From Eulemur rufifrons (taxonomy: Eukaryota > Chordata > Mammalia > Primates > Lemuridae): a DNA stretch of 64,000 bases. Under the pieces are notes generated by a model. That model made no database searches and was not told the origin of the DNA. It worked only from the letters and a program-made list of their open reading frames with translations. Shown here in pieces: positions 12,735 through 23,860 of the stretch. Position 1 is the stretch's first letter. Each line of letters opens with the position of its first letter. Location of the stretch: the NCBI RefSeq assembly GCF_041146395.1, contig NC_090989.1, positions 172,019,501-172,083,500 on the forward strand, read 5' to 3'. A program made the position numbers and the translations under genes.

Positions 12735-13060
12735 ATGACTTCCCCTTTCCTGGTCCTCTGGCCAGAGAGAGCAGACAATTTGCTCAGCAATGTTTTATAT
12801 CACCCGTTGGCATTTCTGGGTTGCTGACTTCTTTGTCTCCAGATATTGGATGTCATATGAGGCAAACAGAAAACTCTGGGAACTCACCACCATGTCATTC
12901 CTGGTTCCAAGGTCCCTATCTGGCTTCTATTCTTTTTTCCACCTTTTAGAGTCTTCCTATGTTTGTTTAACATGTAATGTCCAGGGTTTTTAGCTGTACT
13001 TAATGGGAGAAATAGGGAAAAGTACATTTATTTTATCTTTCTAGAAGCAAAAGTTCCTGT
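12735..13060 (-). mobile_element. Ancient L1 5' UTR fragment, antisense
   Basis: The reverse complement aligns by eye to the plus-strand ancient L1 5' UTR at 52365-52610. Shared words include 'aacccagaaatgccaa', 'gagttttctttctgcctcat'-like sequence and 'aaacaaacata' in the same order. It ends near an A-rich run at about 13068-13090. The open frames here (12731-12949, 12790-12993) are incidental. Confidence 0.7.
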
Positions 13061-13090
13061 CCAGCAAATTAAAAAAAAAAACAAAAAAAA

Positions 13091-14427
13091 CTGCTCTTCA
13101 AATCCACATTGGCCAGATTTGAGTGTGATTTATAATTTTTGTATGATGTCAGTTGAGTGTCCATTTCCCTTACTCTAAGTTTCTCTTCTGCCAGTGGTCA
13201 AAGTCATTTCACTAGTACAATGTAACAAGAAATGCTAATCTTCTTTGTGGAGATTCAAACCAAGCCCTTGCCTTGAGATTTCTGCCAAAATCAGAAGCCA
13301 ATTACAAACTTTTTAAAAGCCTTGTTTCTTGTTCTCAAACTCCTTCAAGCTTTTGCTTCATCTCTCAGTTTAGTCTTGAGTATTTTATTTGCTGATCTGC
13401 TATTTAGTGATTCTCAGAGTGACAAAACTATGCTAATCTTTCACAGAATCTACATGGCTAATATGACCGTATCCAATGATATTAAATATAAGCCACATAC
13501 AACACAACACCCAATAAGAAACACCACAAGTCTATGATTGGTGAGATGGTTTATCAATAGGTTCCAACAAGAAACAGAGCGCTTACTCAAGTTAGAATAA
13601 ATAGAAGAGGGTTTATTTTACAGAAATTATTTACAAAAAATCTACAGACAACTACTTACAAAAGTGATATTGCAAGGAAGAGAGAGTACTTATACCACCT
13701 GGAAGGAGACAGTCACACAGAGAAGTCTGTTTAGAGAGCAGTTTTTGAAAAGTTGGTGAAGAAGGTAGTATGTGACTGCTCTTGTATCCCTATTTTCTCA
13801 CAAATTTCAGCTGAGTAATTTGAGTGTATGCATTCCCCACCATTAGCACTTTAATATTATTGTATCCCCCTAAAATAGTGTACAATTAGAAGATCCATTT
13901 TTATTTTCCGCTTCTTTTGGGCTCAAAAAAGTATGGAATCAATTTTGGAAGCAGCATGGCTACATCTTTAGTATTCAAATGGTATTTCGTCTGCAATTAC
14001 TACAAGGCTTGAGATAAAGGAAGCATCTGAAACCTGGTGACCCATGACTGATATTAATGCCAATACTTTCCCATGGAATCCTACAGAGATGGACACAGAG
14101 CAAAGAGAAAATAGGAAAAGAAGATGGATTCGTGATTACAAAGAAAGGCAATAGACTATAGAAACTCTGTCTTCTTAGAGGATGAACCAAAAGCCAACAT
14201 ATTTCATGAGATGATGTGCTGCAAAGTGGAAAGCTGGGAGGGTGATGGGGAGAATCAACAGCCTGGAGCACTGATATTAAAGCAAATGAAACCTCTAGAA
14301 GGAGGATGAGAGTCGGGGGATGTCATTCAATCCCATCTGTCACCACTCTGACAATGGGGACGGCGCAGAGAAAAGAAGCAACCATTTGGAAGAGTTCTGA
14401 ACAATCTATTGAGAAAATGCTCTTAAC
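13091..14427. other. Unassigned sequence
   Basis: No gene or family was recognised. The part at about 13540-13830, with 'gaagagggtttattttacagaaattattt', has the look of an antisense LTR polyadenylation region, but no boundary or duplication could be found. Confidence 0.4.
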
Positions 14428-14429
14428 TA

Positions 14430-14780
14430 CAGTCATGCACCTCATAAAGATGGTCTGGTCAATGACAGACCTCCTATGCAATGGTGGTCTTATAAGAGTA
14501 TGATACCGTATTTTTACTGTACCTTTTCTATTATCAGTTATGTTTAGGCATATAAATACTTACCATTGTGTTGCAATTGCCTACAGCATTCAGTCTAGTA
14601 ACAAACACACTGTACAGGTTTGTAGCCTCAAAACAGTAGGCCACACCATACGGCCTAGGTGTGTAGTAGGCTATACCATCTAGGTTTGTGTAAGAACACT
14701 CTATGTGTGCATACGATAATAAAATCACCAAATGATACATTTCTCAGAAAATATCCCCATTGTTAAGCAATGCATTATAG
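14430..14780 (-). mobile_element. Tigger1-like DNA transposon, internally deleted
   Basis: The ends form terminal inverted repeats: left 'cagtcatgcacctcataaagatgg' and right '...ctcagaaaatatccccattgttaagcaatgcattatag'. TA dinucleotides flank both ends (14428-14429 and 14781-14782), as expected for Tc1/mariner/pogo-class insertions. The interior matches the Tigger1 terminal region ('ccgtatttttactgtacc', 'acaggtttgtagcc', 'taccatctaggtttgtgtaag') and lacks transposase sequence. It is a MITE-like deletion derivative. Confidence 0.85.
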
Positions 14781-14792
14781 TACTCAAAAGCA

Positions 14793-15143
14793 CAGATGTT
14801 TCTCGATTTATGATGGGGTTATGTTTCAACAAACCCACCTTAAGTTGAAAATATCGTAAGCTGACAATGCTTTTAAATAAAGCTAACCTACTAAACATCA
14901 TAGCTTAGCCTAGCCTACCTTAAATGAGCTCAGAACACTTACTTTAGCCCACAGGTGAACAAAAGCATCTGGCAACACTCAACTGTAGAGTATTGGTCAT
15001 ATAAATAGCCCTCATGCTCACGTGGCTGACTGGGAGCTGTGCAAGAGGGTATTTTACTGCTTTCTACCGAATGCATATTGCTTTTGCACTATCATAAAGT
15101 CAAAAAATCGTAAGTTGAGCCATAGTAAGTTGGGGACCATCTG
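14793..15143. mobile_element. Second Tigger-type MITE
   Basis: Inverted termini are visible: left 'cagatgtttctcgatttatgatggggtt', and the right end, reverse-complemented, 'cagatggtccccaacttactatgg'. The interior has 'cttagcctagcctacctta' and 'gcactatcataaagtcaaaaaatcgtaag', typical of a Tigger-family short element. CA (14791-14792) and TA (15144-15145) flank it, fitting one decayed TA duplication. It has no coding capacity and sits 12 bp from the preceding Tigger. Confidence 0.8.
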
Positions 15144-15145
15144 TA

Positions 15146-16020
15146 CTGATTTTGAGACAATTTTCTACATTATTGAGAGGATATAGAAACTATTAAAATC
15201 TTTTAATAGATATGACACCATACGGTGGCATACCAAATTAGCTGTGCCAGTAATTAACTCAGGTTAAATTATTTCATTTCTAGTGCTAGATTTTCTCATT
15301 ATAGTAATTGTTTTAAGTAAGGAAAGACAGATGGTACTTCACTCTTATTTTCACTTATTCTAGTTTTTGGTATTGTTTAATTTGCCACTTTATTGTTGGA
15401 TAAAGTATGCTGTTATATGTTTTTATGTTGAAAAATATACATATTTTTAATGAGACATGGCAGTGGAAACTTCTGAAAGTTTTATGAATTCCCGTGAGTT
15501 TCTGTGATTCAACTGGTGGTAGAAGATTCAGGAAAAAATGTTACACAAACCATTCTGGAGCTTTCCCTAACATTAAAACATAAATAAGAGAGTCCATGAG
15601 AGAGTTTTGATGCTAGGAGTTCTTTTTTTCTTTTCATCTTCCTCATTCATCTTCAGTGAGTACTTTATGGATTATTAAATTCAAATAAAAAGAACTGACT
15701 CACAAGCACTTCTTATTTATCTTATCCAAAATGTCATAGAACTCCTTATCTAAAAAGAGAAAACCTATCCACTTACCAAATGGGAATTTATGTCAAGTGA
15801 CAAACACCAAATGGTTTGGTGTTATACTTTCCATCTTGAAGGGGTCCCAGATACTGCTATACTCAACATGAAAAATATTTGCTTAAAAAGATTGCTACTC
15901 ACATAGACTATATCAATCGCACGGATAATAATAAAAATAATCTTTTAACACAGCAAGTTACGTTTGGTAAATGAATGGAAATGATACTTTTCGGAAATAA
16001 TTAAAATTTTTAAAATATTT
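15146..16020. other. Unassigned AT-rich sequence
   Basis: No supported feature was seen between the Tigger copy and the Alu at 16039. Confidence 0.5.
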
Positions 16021-16038
16021 TCATCATTGCTCTTTGTT

Positions 16039-16236
16039 GTTTTTTTTTTTTTTTTGAGACAGAGTCTCGCTTTGTTGCCCGGGCTAGAGTGAGTGCCGTG
16101 GCGTCAGCCTAGCTCACAGCAACCTCAAACTCCTGGGCTTAAGCGATCCTAAGCCTCAGCCTCCCGAGTAAGCTGGGACTACAGACATGCGCCACCATGC
16201 CCGGCTAATTTTTTTCTATATATATTTTAGTTGGCC
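16039..16236 (-). mobile_element. Alu right-arm insertion, strepsirrhine type
   Basis: This is a 5'-truncated Alu: the poly(T), the right arm and part of the A-rich linker, ending at 'tatatattttagttggcc'. It is flanked by a perfect 18-bp target-site duplication, tcatcattgctctttgtt, at 16021-16038 and 16237-16254. Both the intact duplication and the low divergence make it comparatively young. The words 'gtgagtgccgtggcgtcagcc' are of the strepsirrhine Alu type. Confidence 0.95.
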
Positions 16237-16254
16237 TCATCATTGCTCTTTGTT

Positions 16255-17028
16255 ATATGAAATTGATCTATAAACTCAATGTTAATACAGATAGGTGATC
16301 CTAATCAGGACTTCCCAACCAGTGTGCCCTGAATGGCTTTAAAGGTATGCAAGGATGGTAATCTCTACATAGTTTGGGGCTGCCTTTTGGGAGCCCCAAG
16401 ACCACAAGGAGCCTCTGGTATCTTGCACATATATTTTATGTATATTTTGATATGAAAATATCTGGAAACCACTGGCCCTAGTTATAGACTATTACATAAA
16501 AAATGAACTGTTATTTTATATAGAAGTTTGTCCAGGATATTATAAAATCAAATCTCTTTATAAAAGTCCTCTTTATAATGACATTTTTCATTTGAAAGGA
16601 AAAATGTATCTACTGCTCAAAATTTGCTCCCAAGTTTGAAAATACACAGTCCATCTTCAGCTTAAGGGAGAAACTTCCCACTTGGGAGAATGGAATGAGG
16701 GTTTATAAATGATTCCTTAATATGACCAGGGCAGTCAGGATGTCTTCAATTTGGTGACACTCTAATTATTATGCAGACTAAGTCTACAGCCTATACTAGG
16801 GAGGCTAGTTGGAAAAAATATGCCTGTGTTATATGGTGTTGTTATGCCATATGCTTTTTCACTTAAAAAATATTACCCATGACAAGCCACCTTCCAAGGG
16901 GAGAAGCTCTAAAGACAGCAGGAAACCCAGTCCTGGGTGAAGGACATTTGATGTCCACAGCATTTGACATTAGTATCTTTGATATGTTTCCTCATTCTCA
17001 GCAATGGCAGAATGGGGGGAAATAAAAA
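16255..17028. other. Unassigned sequence
   Basis: No gene or recognisable repeat was found between the two Alus. Confidence 0.45.
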
Positions 17029-17039
17029 ACAGCTTGTGA

Positions 17040-17380
17040 GGCCAGGCTCATGCCTGTAATCCTAGCACTCTGGGAGGCCGAAGCGGGAGGATCGCTCGAG
17101 GTCAGGAGTTCGATATCAGCCTGAGCAAGAGCGAGACCCTGTCTCTACTAAAAAAATAGAAAGAAATTAACCGGACAAGTAAAAATATATAGAAAAAATT
17201 AGCCGGGCATGGTGGCACATGCCTGTAGTCCCAGCTATTCGGGAGGCTGAGCAGGAGGATCACTTGAGCCCAGGAGACTGAGGTTGCTGTGAGCTGGGCT
17301 GATGCCACGGCACTCTAGCCTGGGCAACAAAGTGAGACTCTGTCTCAAAAAAAAAAAACAAAAAACAAAAAACAAAAAAC
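17040..17380 (+). mobile_element. Full-length dimeric Alu, strepsirrhine type
   Basis: A complete dimer runs from 'ggccaggctcatgcctgtaatcc' to a (CAAAAA)n tail. The A-rich linker is extended and carries two related halves ('tagaaagaaattaacc' and 'tagaaaaaattagccgggc'). An 11-bp target-site duplication, acagcttgtga, lies at 17029-17039 and 17381-17391. The left arm contains A/B-box-like pol III promoter sequence, though the B box is altered ('gaggtcaggagttcgatatcag'). Confidence 0.95.
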
Positions 17381-17391
17381 ACAGCTTGTGA

Positions 17392-18405
17392 AAATAGAAA
17401 ACCAAAAGAGGTCTGAGATCTAAACCCCTTTTCAGAAAACTGTGGTTTGGAGTGGTGAGGAAATTCTAATTCCTAACAGAGTACTTGCTGGATTGAGCTC
17501 TTTGCTCAATGCTCCAGTCCCTCCTCAGGAGGATGTTCAAAACTCTATGCAATGTTTCTGAAAGACAGTGGGTTATACACCGTTCAGTTAGTCTCCCAGG
17601 TGGCCCTGTTTGCTCCACAGTGTAATCATTCCCTGGTTTCTCTCCCGTTTCATGTCTTTGGCACTTGCTCTACATAGCTTTTCGCTAACTGCACTCTAAG
17701 AAGTCCTCATAGAAACAGGGGTTGAAATGACTGATGAATTCTACAGAAACGTTTTCTTGTGGTACAACCTGTCTTCCAGCAAAGTTTCATGTCCATGAAA
17801 ATAATCACGTGCCATTAAGAAAACAATACTATCCATTTTAATTAATGCACTTTCTGTGAGTAATCAATAAGAAGGCTAGATGAGCCAGTGTTTACAAATT
17901 CATATTTTTAGTAGGGGTACTTGACTACTCCACAGATCTTGTCCTCTGCTGAAATGTTCCTTTAAAATATTTTGATTTATTATGGTTAAGTGTAAGCTGA
18001 GGTGGACTATTAATTGATTACAAATAAATTTGAATTAAACCCAGACATCAATAACAGTATTAGAAAAAAATGCATTGGATCTACATGCTAGATAGAGAGT
18101 ACCTCAGTTGTGAAATTTACCTTCTCTGAAAGCTGACACCAGAAATTAAAATAGGCAGTCCCTGGACTGAATTTAGCCTACAAAACATTTTCTTTGGGTT
18201 GTATAGTATTTTAAAACAATTTAGCAGTAGTGACCAACATTTGAAAAATCAGAATATTTTTGCACAAGATCAAGAATTTCCTTGGCTTCAATTTTTCAAA
18301 AAGTCACCTTTTGGCTTCCCTGAACCTTCAATCTTCAGGGATTCTCTATAGCTGCCCCTTTAAGCAGGTGTGAGCAATGTAGTGTGTCACATTTCCCACC
18401 CAGTC
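17392..18405. other. Unassigned sequence
   Basis: No supported gene or repeat was identified in this interval. Confidence 0.45.
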
Positions 18406-18409
18406 CAAT

Positions 18410-19020
18410 TCACTCATTTATCCATTCATTCAATAAATATTTCCTGAGTAGCTACCATGTGCCAGAAGACATTGTGCTAGATTCTGCCCTTCTCAAATTT
18501 ACAGGTTAATGGGAAATGGACAGTGAACAATTCTACACAATTGCTAATTTAGAAGAGTGCTATAAAGAAGTAAAGGGTGCTAAGAAACCAGTTGATACGG
18601 TGTCCTGAACTATTCAAGGAGTGGAGCAGGAAGGGTCAGAGAAAGTTTTCCTGCAGAAGCAGATCTCTGAGCTGGGATATTAAAGACTGGAAGTTAACTC
18701 TAGGAGAGTTAAGACCAGCAGAGGCATAGTGTGTTCTAGGATGAGGGAAGAGTAGAATGGGACTTGAAGGGACTATAGATTGATTATTCAATGACCTCAA
18801 AGAATTGCAGCGTGTCCAGGCAAAGAACAAGGGGATGCCTGGCATAAATGAGCCCAGGGGTAGGTGTATGCAGGATCAGACCAGGAGTTCTGGGGGTCAT
18901 GTTCAAATGATTGGTCTTTGTCTGTAAGAGCAGTGAGTAGACATTGAGGGATTTTTTCAGCAAGTAAGTATCAGAAGACAAATTGCACTTTAAAAGTAGC
19001 ATTCTGATTACTAGGTGAAA
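18410..19020 (-). repeat. L2-like LINE remnant, antisense
   Basis: The left edge 'ccattcattcaataaatatttcctgagtagctaccatgtgcc' is the reverse complement of the L2 3' terminus. The following sequence ('gtcagagaaagttttcctgcagaagcagatctctgagc', then 'agtagcattctgatta') fits the extended L2-type consensus at low identity. The minus-strand open frames here are incidental. Confidence 0.6.
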
Positions 19021-19139
19021 AAATATTTTTGGAGGCAAGAATGGAAGCAGTTGAGGATGATATGAACTACAGTTGACCGTATATAAAATGGCTCAAAACA
19101 CTGAAATGAATGTTACAAACTTTAAAGACACTGGAAATT

Positions 19140-19590
19140 GCATAAGGCCATAAAGGGAGACCTTCCATTTGCTGCCTCGGACCTGTTCTATCCTGCTGTG
19201 TGCCCAGAAGGCTGGCCCACAAGGACTGCCTCCATAGGTTCACCTACCTGCTGCCTTCTGTATGTTCAGCCAATTGGTGGCACCAACAGATCAGAGGGAG
19301 GTAGGAGTGAGGTTAGGGCATTTACTGAGCCAGCTCCCTCCCTGCTGGATCACTAGATCATTAGTGGTTGCTTTCCTCTTCCAAAGAGCACAGCTCCTGT
19401 CAGACTACAGCTCTCTCCAGTTTCTGTAATGTTTACCACTCCTTGCTAAGGGCACCAATGGTTTCTCACTGTTGCTCACACAGGGTTTCATCACTCATCA
19501 TACATATCTAAGTAGTTCCTTCACTGAGCTCTCCTTTGTTATCCACACTTGAGTGTGCCATTTGTTTCCTGCCAAGATCCTTGGCGTTAG
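19140..19590 (+). repeat. Ancient interspersed repeat, probably LTR
   Basis: The segment contains 'tcagccaattggtggcaccaacagatcagaggg', 'gctccctccctgctggatcac' and ends with 'cttgagtgtgccatttgtttcctgcc'. I recognise this word order as a common mammalian interspersed repeat but cannot name the family. It has no coding capacity. Confidence 0.45.
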
Positions 19591-19839
19591 TCCGAATTAT
19601 GACCATTAGTTGGAAGCAAGTCCAGTTAGGTGCTTTTAAAACCTCCTAACCCTACTATCTTTAAAGGTAAAGAGGCAAAGTCAATGATAATAAAATCACA
19701 CTGACAAATCCAAAAGAGAAGCATTAGAAGTATCATTCTGCCCATCATCTCTCTCAGAATGAGGTCAAGAAAATATTGAGAATAAATAAGCACATGGGAG
19801 AGACGCAGGAAGGGACAATGGAATAGATGCTATCTTGTA

Positions 19840-20158
19840 GTGGTCCCCTCATCAGGCCAGTTGCTGAGAGTACTCATGGCTTGAGTCCCAGCTGAGGTGC
19901 TCTCTAGGCCAAACCTTTAGTCAAAGAGAGTCAGCATGAAATGACTGTGGATGAGGGTGTTTAAAGGCCCACACAGGTCATCTCTGATGGCCATCCCACG
20001 TCCCAACTGAGGACCTGTTGTGGGTGCAACATCCTCTCTCTCCCAGGCCTGCTTCTCTCACCCTTCACAGATGTTGATCCCAGGGACATTCCTCAGTAAA
20101 CTTCCCACATGCTAACCCCTATTTCAGAGTCTGCTTCCTAAGAAACCTAACCGAAGAC
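19840..20158 (+). repeat. Ancient LTR-like remnant
   Basis: The right half, 'cctcagtaaacttcccacatgctaacccctatttcagagtctgcttcctaagaaacctaaccgaagacag', has the order of a polyadenylation region and terminal segment of an ERVL-type LTR ending in CA(G). The left boundary is uncertain and the family is not assigned. Confidence 0.4.
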
Positions 20159-20529
20159 AGGTATTATGATCTATTTTATTATAAAAATGTAAAAACCTCA
20201 AAGGTCAGAATTTCAAATAGAAATACGATAATACCAGTCAGTGAGTTTTATAAAAGTCCATGCAGTATTCATTCTCTTAATACAGATTTCCACATTAAAA
20301 ACTTGATATGGCCAACTTGTCTTTTTTTAGGTAGGTGACTGACACACAAATCTGTGTTAAAAGTATAGATTCTCGTGGTTTTGGAAAGTGGCACTATTTT
20401 AAGGCTGATTAAGAGGAACGACCTTTAGAGAAATGTGTCCCATGAAGATGTATCTATCACAGTAGGCTGTGAAAGGGGACAGACAAAGGCTTTAGTATGA
20501 TATATATTTCCCCTAGGACATTCGTAAAT

Positions 20530-20815
20530 TTAGCTACTGTTTACTCAGTCCTTACTATATGCCAGACCATGTGGTAAGTGCTCTCTGTGTATTATTTGGT
20601 GTAATTCACACAATAACCACTTAAAGGAGATGACTGTATCATTCTACCACAAGTAGACTAGAAAAGGATCAAGCCAATGGTAGGACAATGTAGGTTCAAG
20701 TTGCCAAATCTCCCTGGGCATCAACTTCCTCAGCTGAAATGGGTAAGAGAGCTACCTATCGATGTGTGGCAGGGACTAAATGAGATTCAAGAGGGTTGTG
20801 GGGATGCTTTGTAAC
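20530..20815. repeat. Two MIR fragments in opposite orientation
   Basis: About 20530-20700 reads as antisense MIR ('cttactatatgccagaccatgtggtaagtgctctctgtgtatt'). About 20715-20815 reads as sense MIR 3' half ('cttcctcagctgaaatggg', 'gggactaaatgagattc'). Both are strongly diverged. Confidence 0.5.
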
Positions 20816-20856
20816 CTAAGTTGTTATGCCAGTGTTAGGAATGATAATAAATGTAG

Positions 20857-20917
20857 TTTGTGTGTGAGTGAGTGAGTGAATGGGTACATGTATTAGAGAG
20901 AGTGAGAGAGAGAGAGC
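20857..20917. repeat. TG/GTGA and AG simple repeats
   Basis: A short '(tgtgtgag)(tgag)n' run is followed by an (AG)n run. The 124-residue open frame starting at 20872 begins inside this tract and matches nothing I recognise. Confidence 0.85.
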
Positions 20918-21944
20918 TGGTATTCAACAGACTATCAAATTGGCACCCCCTTTTCTTCATTTTATCCATGAGCAATAATGATACACAAATTAAATTTTCT
21001 CTTTCAAATTATTTAATTGACACAGACAAGATGGTCATATACCAAAAGGATGAAAAAAGTGGGATATGGAGTCAGAAAAATGACAAAGTTGAAAGCCATT
21101 TTATCATACAAATCATGCCTTCTACTGCTCCCTTTTCCTTTTTAAAACAGGATTGCCAATTACTATTATTCAAGTTAGGGGCTGATCACTTCTATGGAGT
21201 GAACTGGTCCCTCTGCTTCCTCACACTCAAGAATATGTTTGCTTGACAATACTCCACTCATCCTCTTTAAAAAGTTACCTGATCAGAAGTCTTTTAAGTC
21301 TTACCTGTTCACTTTAGAATGATAAAACACCAGTCCAAACCCAAATGGAGTTGCTCAGCTGCATGTCATTATGATTGGTGGGGTTCGTGTCAGAATTTTG
21401 TAAGAACTACTATAAGTTTCATTTACATCCTCTGGAGTGCTGGGTCACTGGGAGACATTTATAACTAAAACTGTTGTTCATATACAAGCTATAGAAGAAG
21501 AATGCAGCTCCGAATGGGAAATATGCTGAAAGCCTACCCACATAAATTTGACTTAATATTACTAACTTGGGTGGATAGATCATCGTTCATAGGCCTGAGT
21601 GAGTAAAACCAGTGTCATGGAGCTTGAATTACAGGGAGAGGAGCACTGGTTTATCAGGCAGGCTTCAAATGCAAACGCAACTCAGAAATTTCCATATGTT
21701 CTGTTCTGATATAAAAAGAGATGTTTTTGAGAGCCTTGGAGAAGGCACTGCAAGGAGTGGTGACCTGGTTGTAAAGTTTGCACTTCATATAATAGCAAGA
21801 ATGATAAATTTTTAAGAACAATGTTTCAGGAACCTTGGGGAGCATTTACAAGATTTGGCATAGTTAGTACCATAGTTTTGTCTTTAGACAGAAAACAGGG
21901 AAAAACCTTCTAGTTATCTGGGAATGGCCTAAATCCTCACTCAC

Positions 21945-22090
21945 CCATTCATTCACTTATTCAAAATACAGTCTTTGAGCAACTACTATATTCCAGCTTC
22001 TGTGCATAGACTGAATATGGAGAAAGAATAAAGCATTTTTTTTTCCTCAAAGTGCTCACAGACTTAGGAATCATGATGTTAAGAGAAGTG
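21945..22090 (-). repeat. L2 3' end fragment, antisense
   Basis: 'cacccattcattcacttattcaaaatacagtctttgagcaactactatattccag' is the reverse complement of an L2 3' terminus, followed by 'agtgctcacagacttagg' in the expected order. Confidence 0.55.
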
Positions 22091-22699
22091 GGCTCTTTTT
22101 CTCTTTTCTGGACAATAAGATAATTCTTCACTCTTCGTTGTACATTTCTCCTGACAGTTACGATGGGAAAAAGGAAAGGAAATTAGAAAGGATAGAGAAA
22201 AGACAGGGTGGGGAGAAGAAAGAGAAGAAAGAAGATAAAACAAGAAGGAAATCAAAGGCAATGTCATCATAGTTGCTTCAGGGGAGCCAAGGCTTGATCC
22301 CAAACTAAGGTACAGCTACCCCAGAAGTGATCAGCTCAAAAAGACTCTTAAATTTTTGTTTCATCTACCCCAACTTCTAATCCTATCCCTTAGAATAAAT
22401 TTAAAAAATGAACGACTACATGCAAGCCCTTTTGAAGCACTATTTTTTGAGGAAATCTAGCTTAAGACAAGTGCCATTCAAAGTGTACCTAATGCTGGGT
22501 CGACACACACTGGCCCCTGGCTAATTTATACAGATAGTTATGGAACTGGTACCATGGCCCTCATAGCTGTGTCTATGTGACCAGGTCCAGCCTTCTCTAA
22601 AAATAGTTATAATTTTATTTTACTTTATTTCATTTATTATTCCACATGATGTAGTGGACCAAGTCCTGAGCTGGCAAATAAAAAGAAAAAAAAAATGTC

Positions 22700-23285
22700 C
22701 CATATCGTAGCTCATTAGGGAAATTCAAATTAAAACCCCAGTGAGATACCACACACATCTATTACAATTATTACAATTAAATTAAAAATTCTGAGAACAC
22801 CAAGTGCTTTTGAGAATGCAGAGCAGCTGCAGCTCTCACATATTGTTAGTGGAAATGCAAAATGGTACAGCTACTTTGAAAAGCAGACTGGGCAGTTTTT
22901 TATAAAGTTAAGCAGATATTTACCATATAACTCAACAATCCACTCAATTCAAATATCCTTCAGTTGATAAGTTTGATAAAAAAAGAACTGTGGCACATCC
23001 ATGCAATGAAATACCATCCAGCAATAAAAAGGAATGAACTACTATACATGCAACAATGTGCACTATCAAATAAATTATGCTGAGTGAAAGAAGACAGACT
23101 TAAGGGCTGTGTACTGTATGATTCCAATTATATGGCATTATCACAAAAGGCAAACAATAGGACAGAAAACAGATCAGTAGTTTTCTGTGGCTGGAGGTAG
23201 AGGGGAAGGGTTGATTATACGGGGCAATGGGAAAACTTTTTGGATGCTGTAACTATTCTATTAATAACTGTTTTCTTAATAACTT
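22700..23285 (+). mobile_element. Ancient L1 ORF2 C-terminus plus 3' UTR
   Basis: Sense L1 begins in the ORF2 C-terminal region ('gggaaattcaaattaaaaccccagtgagatacc') and continues through 'tgcaatgaaataccatccagcaataaaaaggaatg'. It ends in an ancient 3' UTR ('gtgaaagaagacagacttaagg', 'ctgtggctggaggtagaggggaaggg'). It is heavily 5'-truncated and non-coding. Confidence 0.75.
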
Positions 23286-23419
23286 AGGTTATTAAGTATG
23301 AAATGTCCCAATTTCCTTAAGTACTAAAGTTTGACAGTTGATACCTCTGACATTTCACTTTGACACTTCTTATTTTATTTTAATTGTGAAGGTAAATCCT
23401 CCATTTTTCAACGCACAAT

Positions 23420-23629
23420 TTGGCTTGTGATTATCTTTCAAAATTTTTTTACAGTAATTTTTGTGAAACCATTGATAAGTCAAAAATTCAAGTTATTTTC
23501 AAATATGAGTTCCATTGTGGAACCAATACAGCACAGACAGTTCAAAATATCAATGAAGTGTTTGAGAAGGATGTGGTTCCAATGATACGGTTAATTCTTT
23601 ACTGCATTTATGTTTTAATTGAAAAATAA
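23420..23629 (+). pseudogene. Mariner-like transposase N-terminal remnant
   Basis: The 69-codon open frame contains, from about residue 23, a block 'IQVIFKYEF' followed by 'INEVFEKDVV'. This has the spacing of the first helix-turn-helix of mariner-family transposases (basic residue, hydrophobic, 'YEF', then 'NI(N)E/xF'). Nothing of the catalytic DDD domain follows, because L1 3' UTR sequence begins at about 23630. The start is uncertain and the frame is short, so it is a relic at best. It could be chance similarity. Confidence 0.45.
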
Positions 23630-23860
23630 AAATTATATATATTTATCATATACAACATGATGTTCTGAAATATGAATACATTGTGAAATGGCTAAATTGT
23701 GCTAATTAACATGCAATTATCTCACACATCATTTTTTATTGAGTTGATTCTTTTTAGATAAATGTAGTATAGAAATTTACTTTCTTCTAGAATTACTAAT
23801 ATAAAGTTCACTGTTAATCACAGTCAAAAAGCACACTCAGTGGGAGAGCAATAAATATCA
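23630..23860 (+). mobile_element. L1 3' UTR fragment
   Basis: 'aattatatatatttatcatatacaacatgatgttctgaaatatg', 'gaaatggctaaattgtgctaattaacatgcaattat' and 'aatataaagttcactgttaatcacagtc' follow the order of an older primate L1 3' UTR. Its left edge abuts the mariner-like relic. Confidence 0.7.

Noticed and set aside
20872..21246. 124-codon plus-strand open frame
   Set aside because: It opens inside a TGAG/AG simple repeat, shows no domain or motif I recognise, and has no splice or promoter context.
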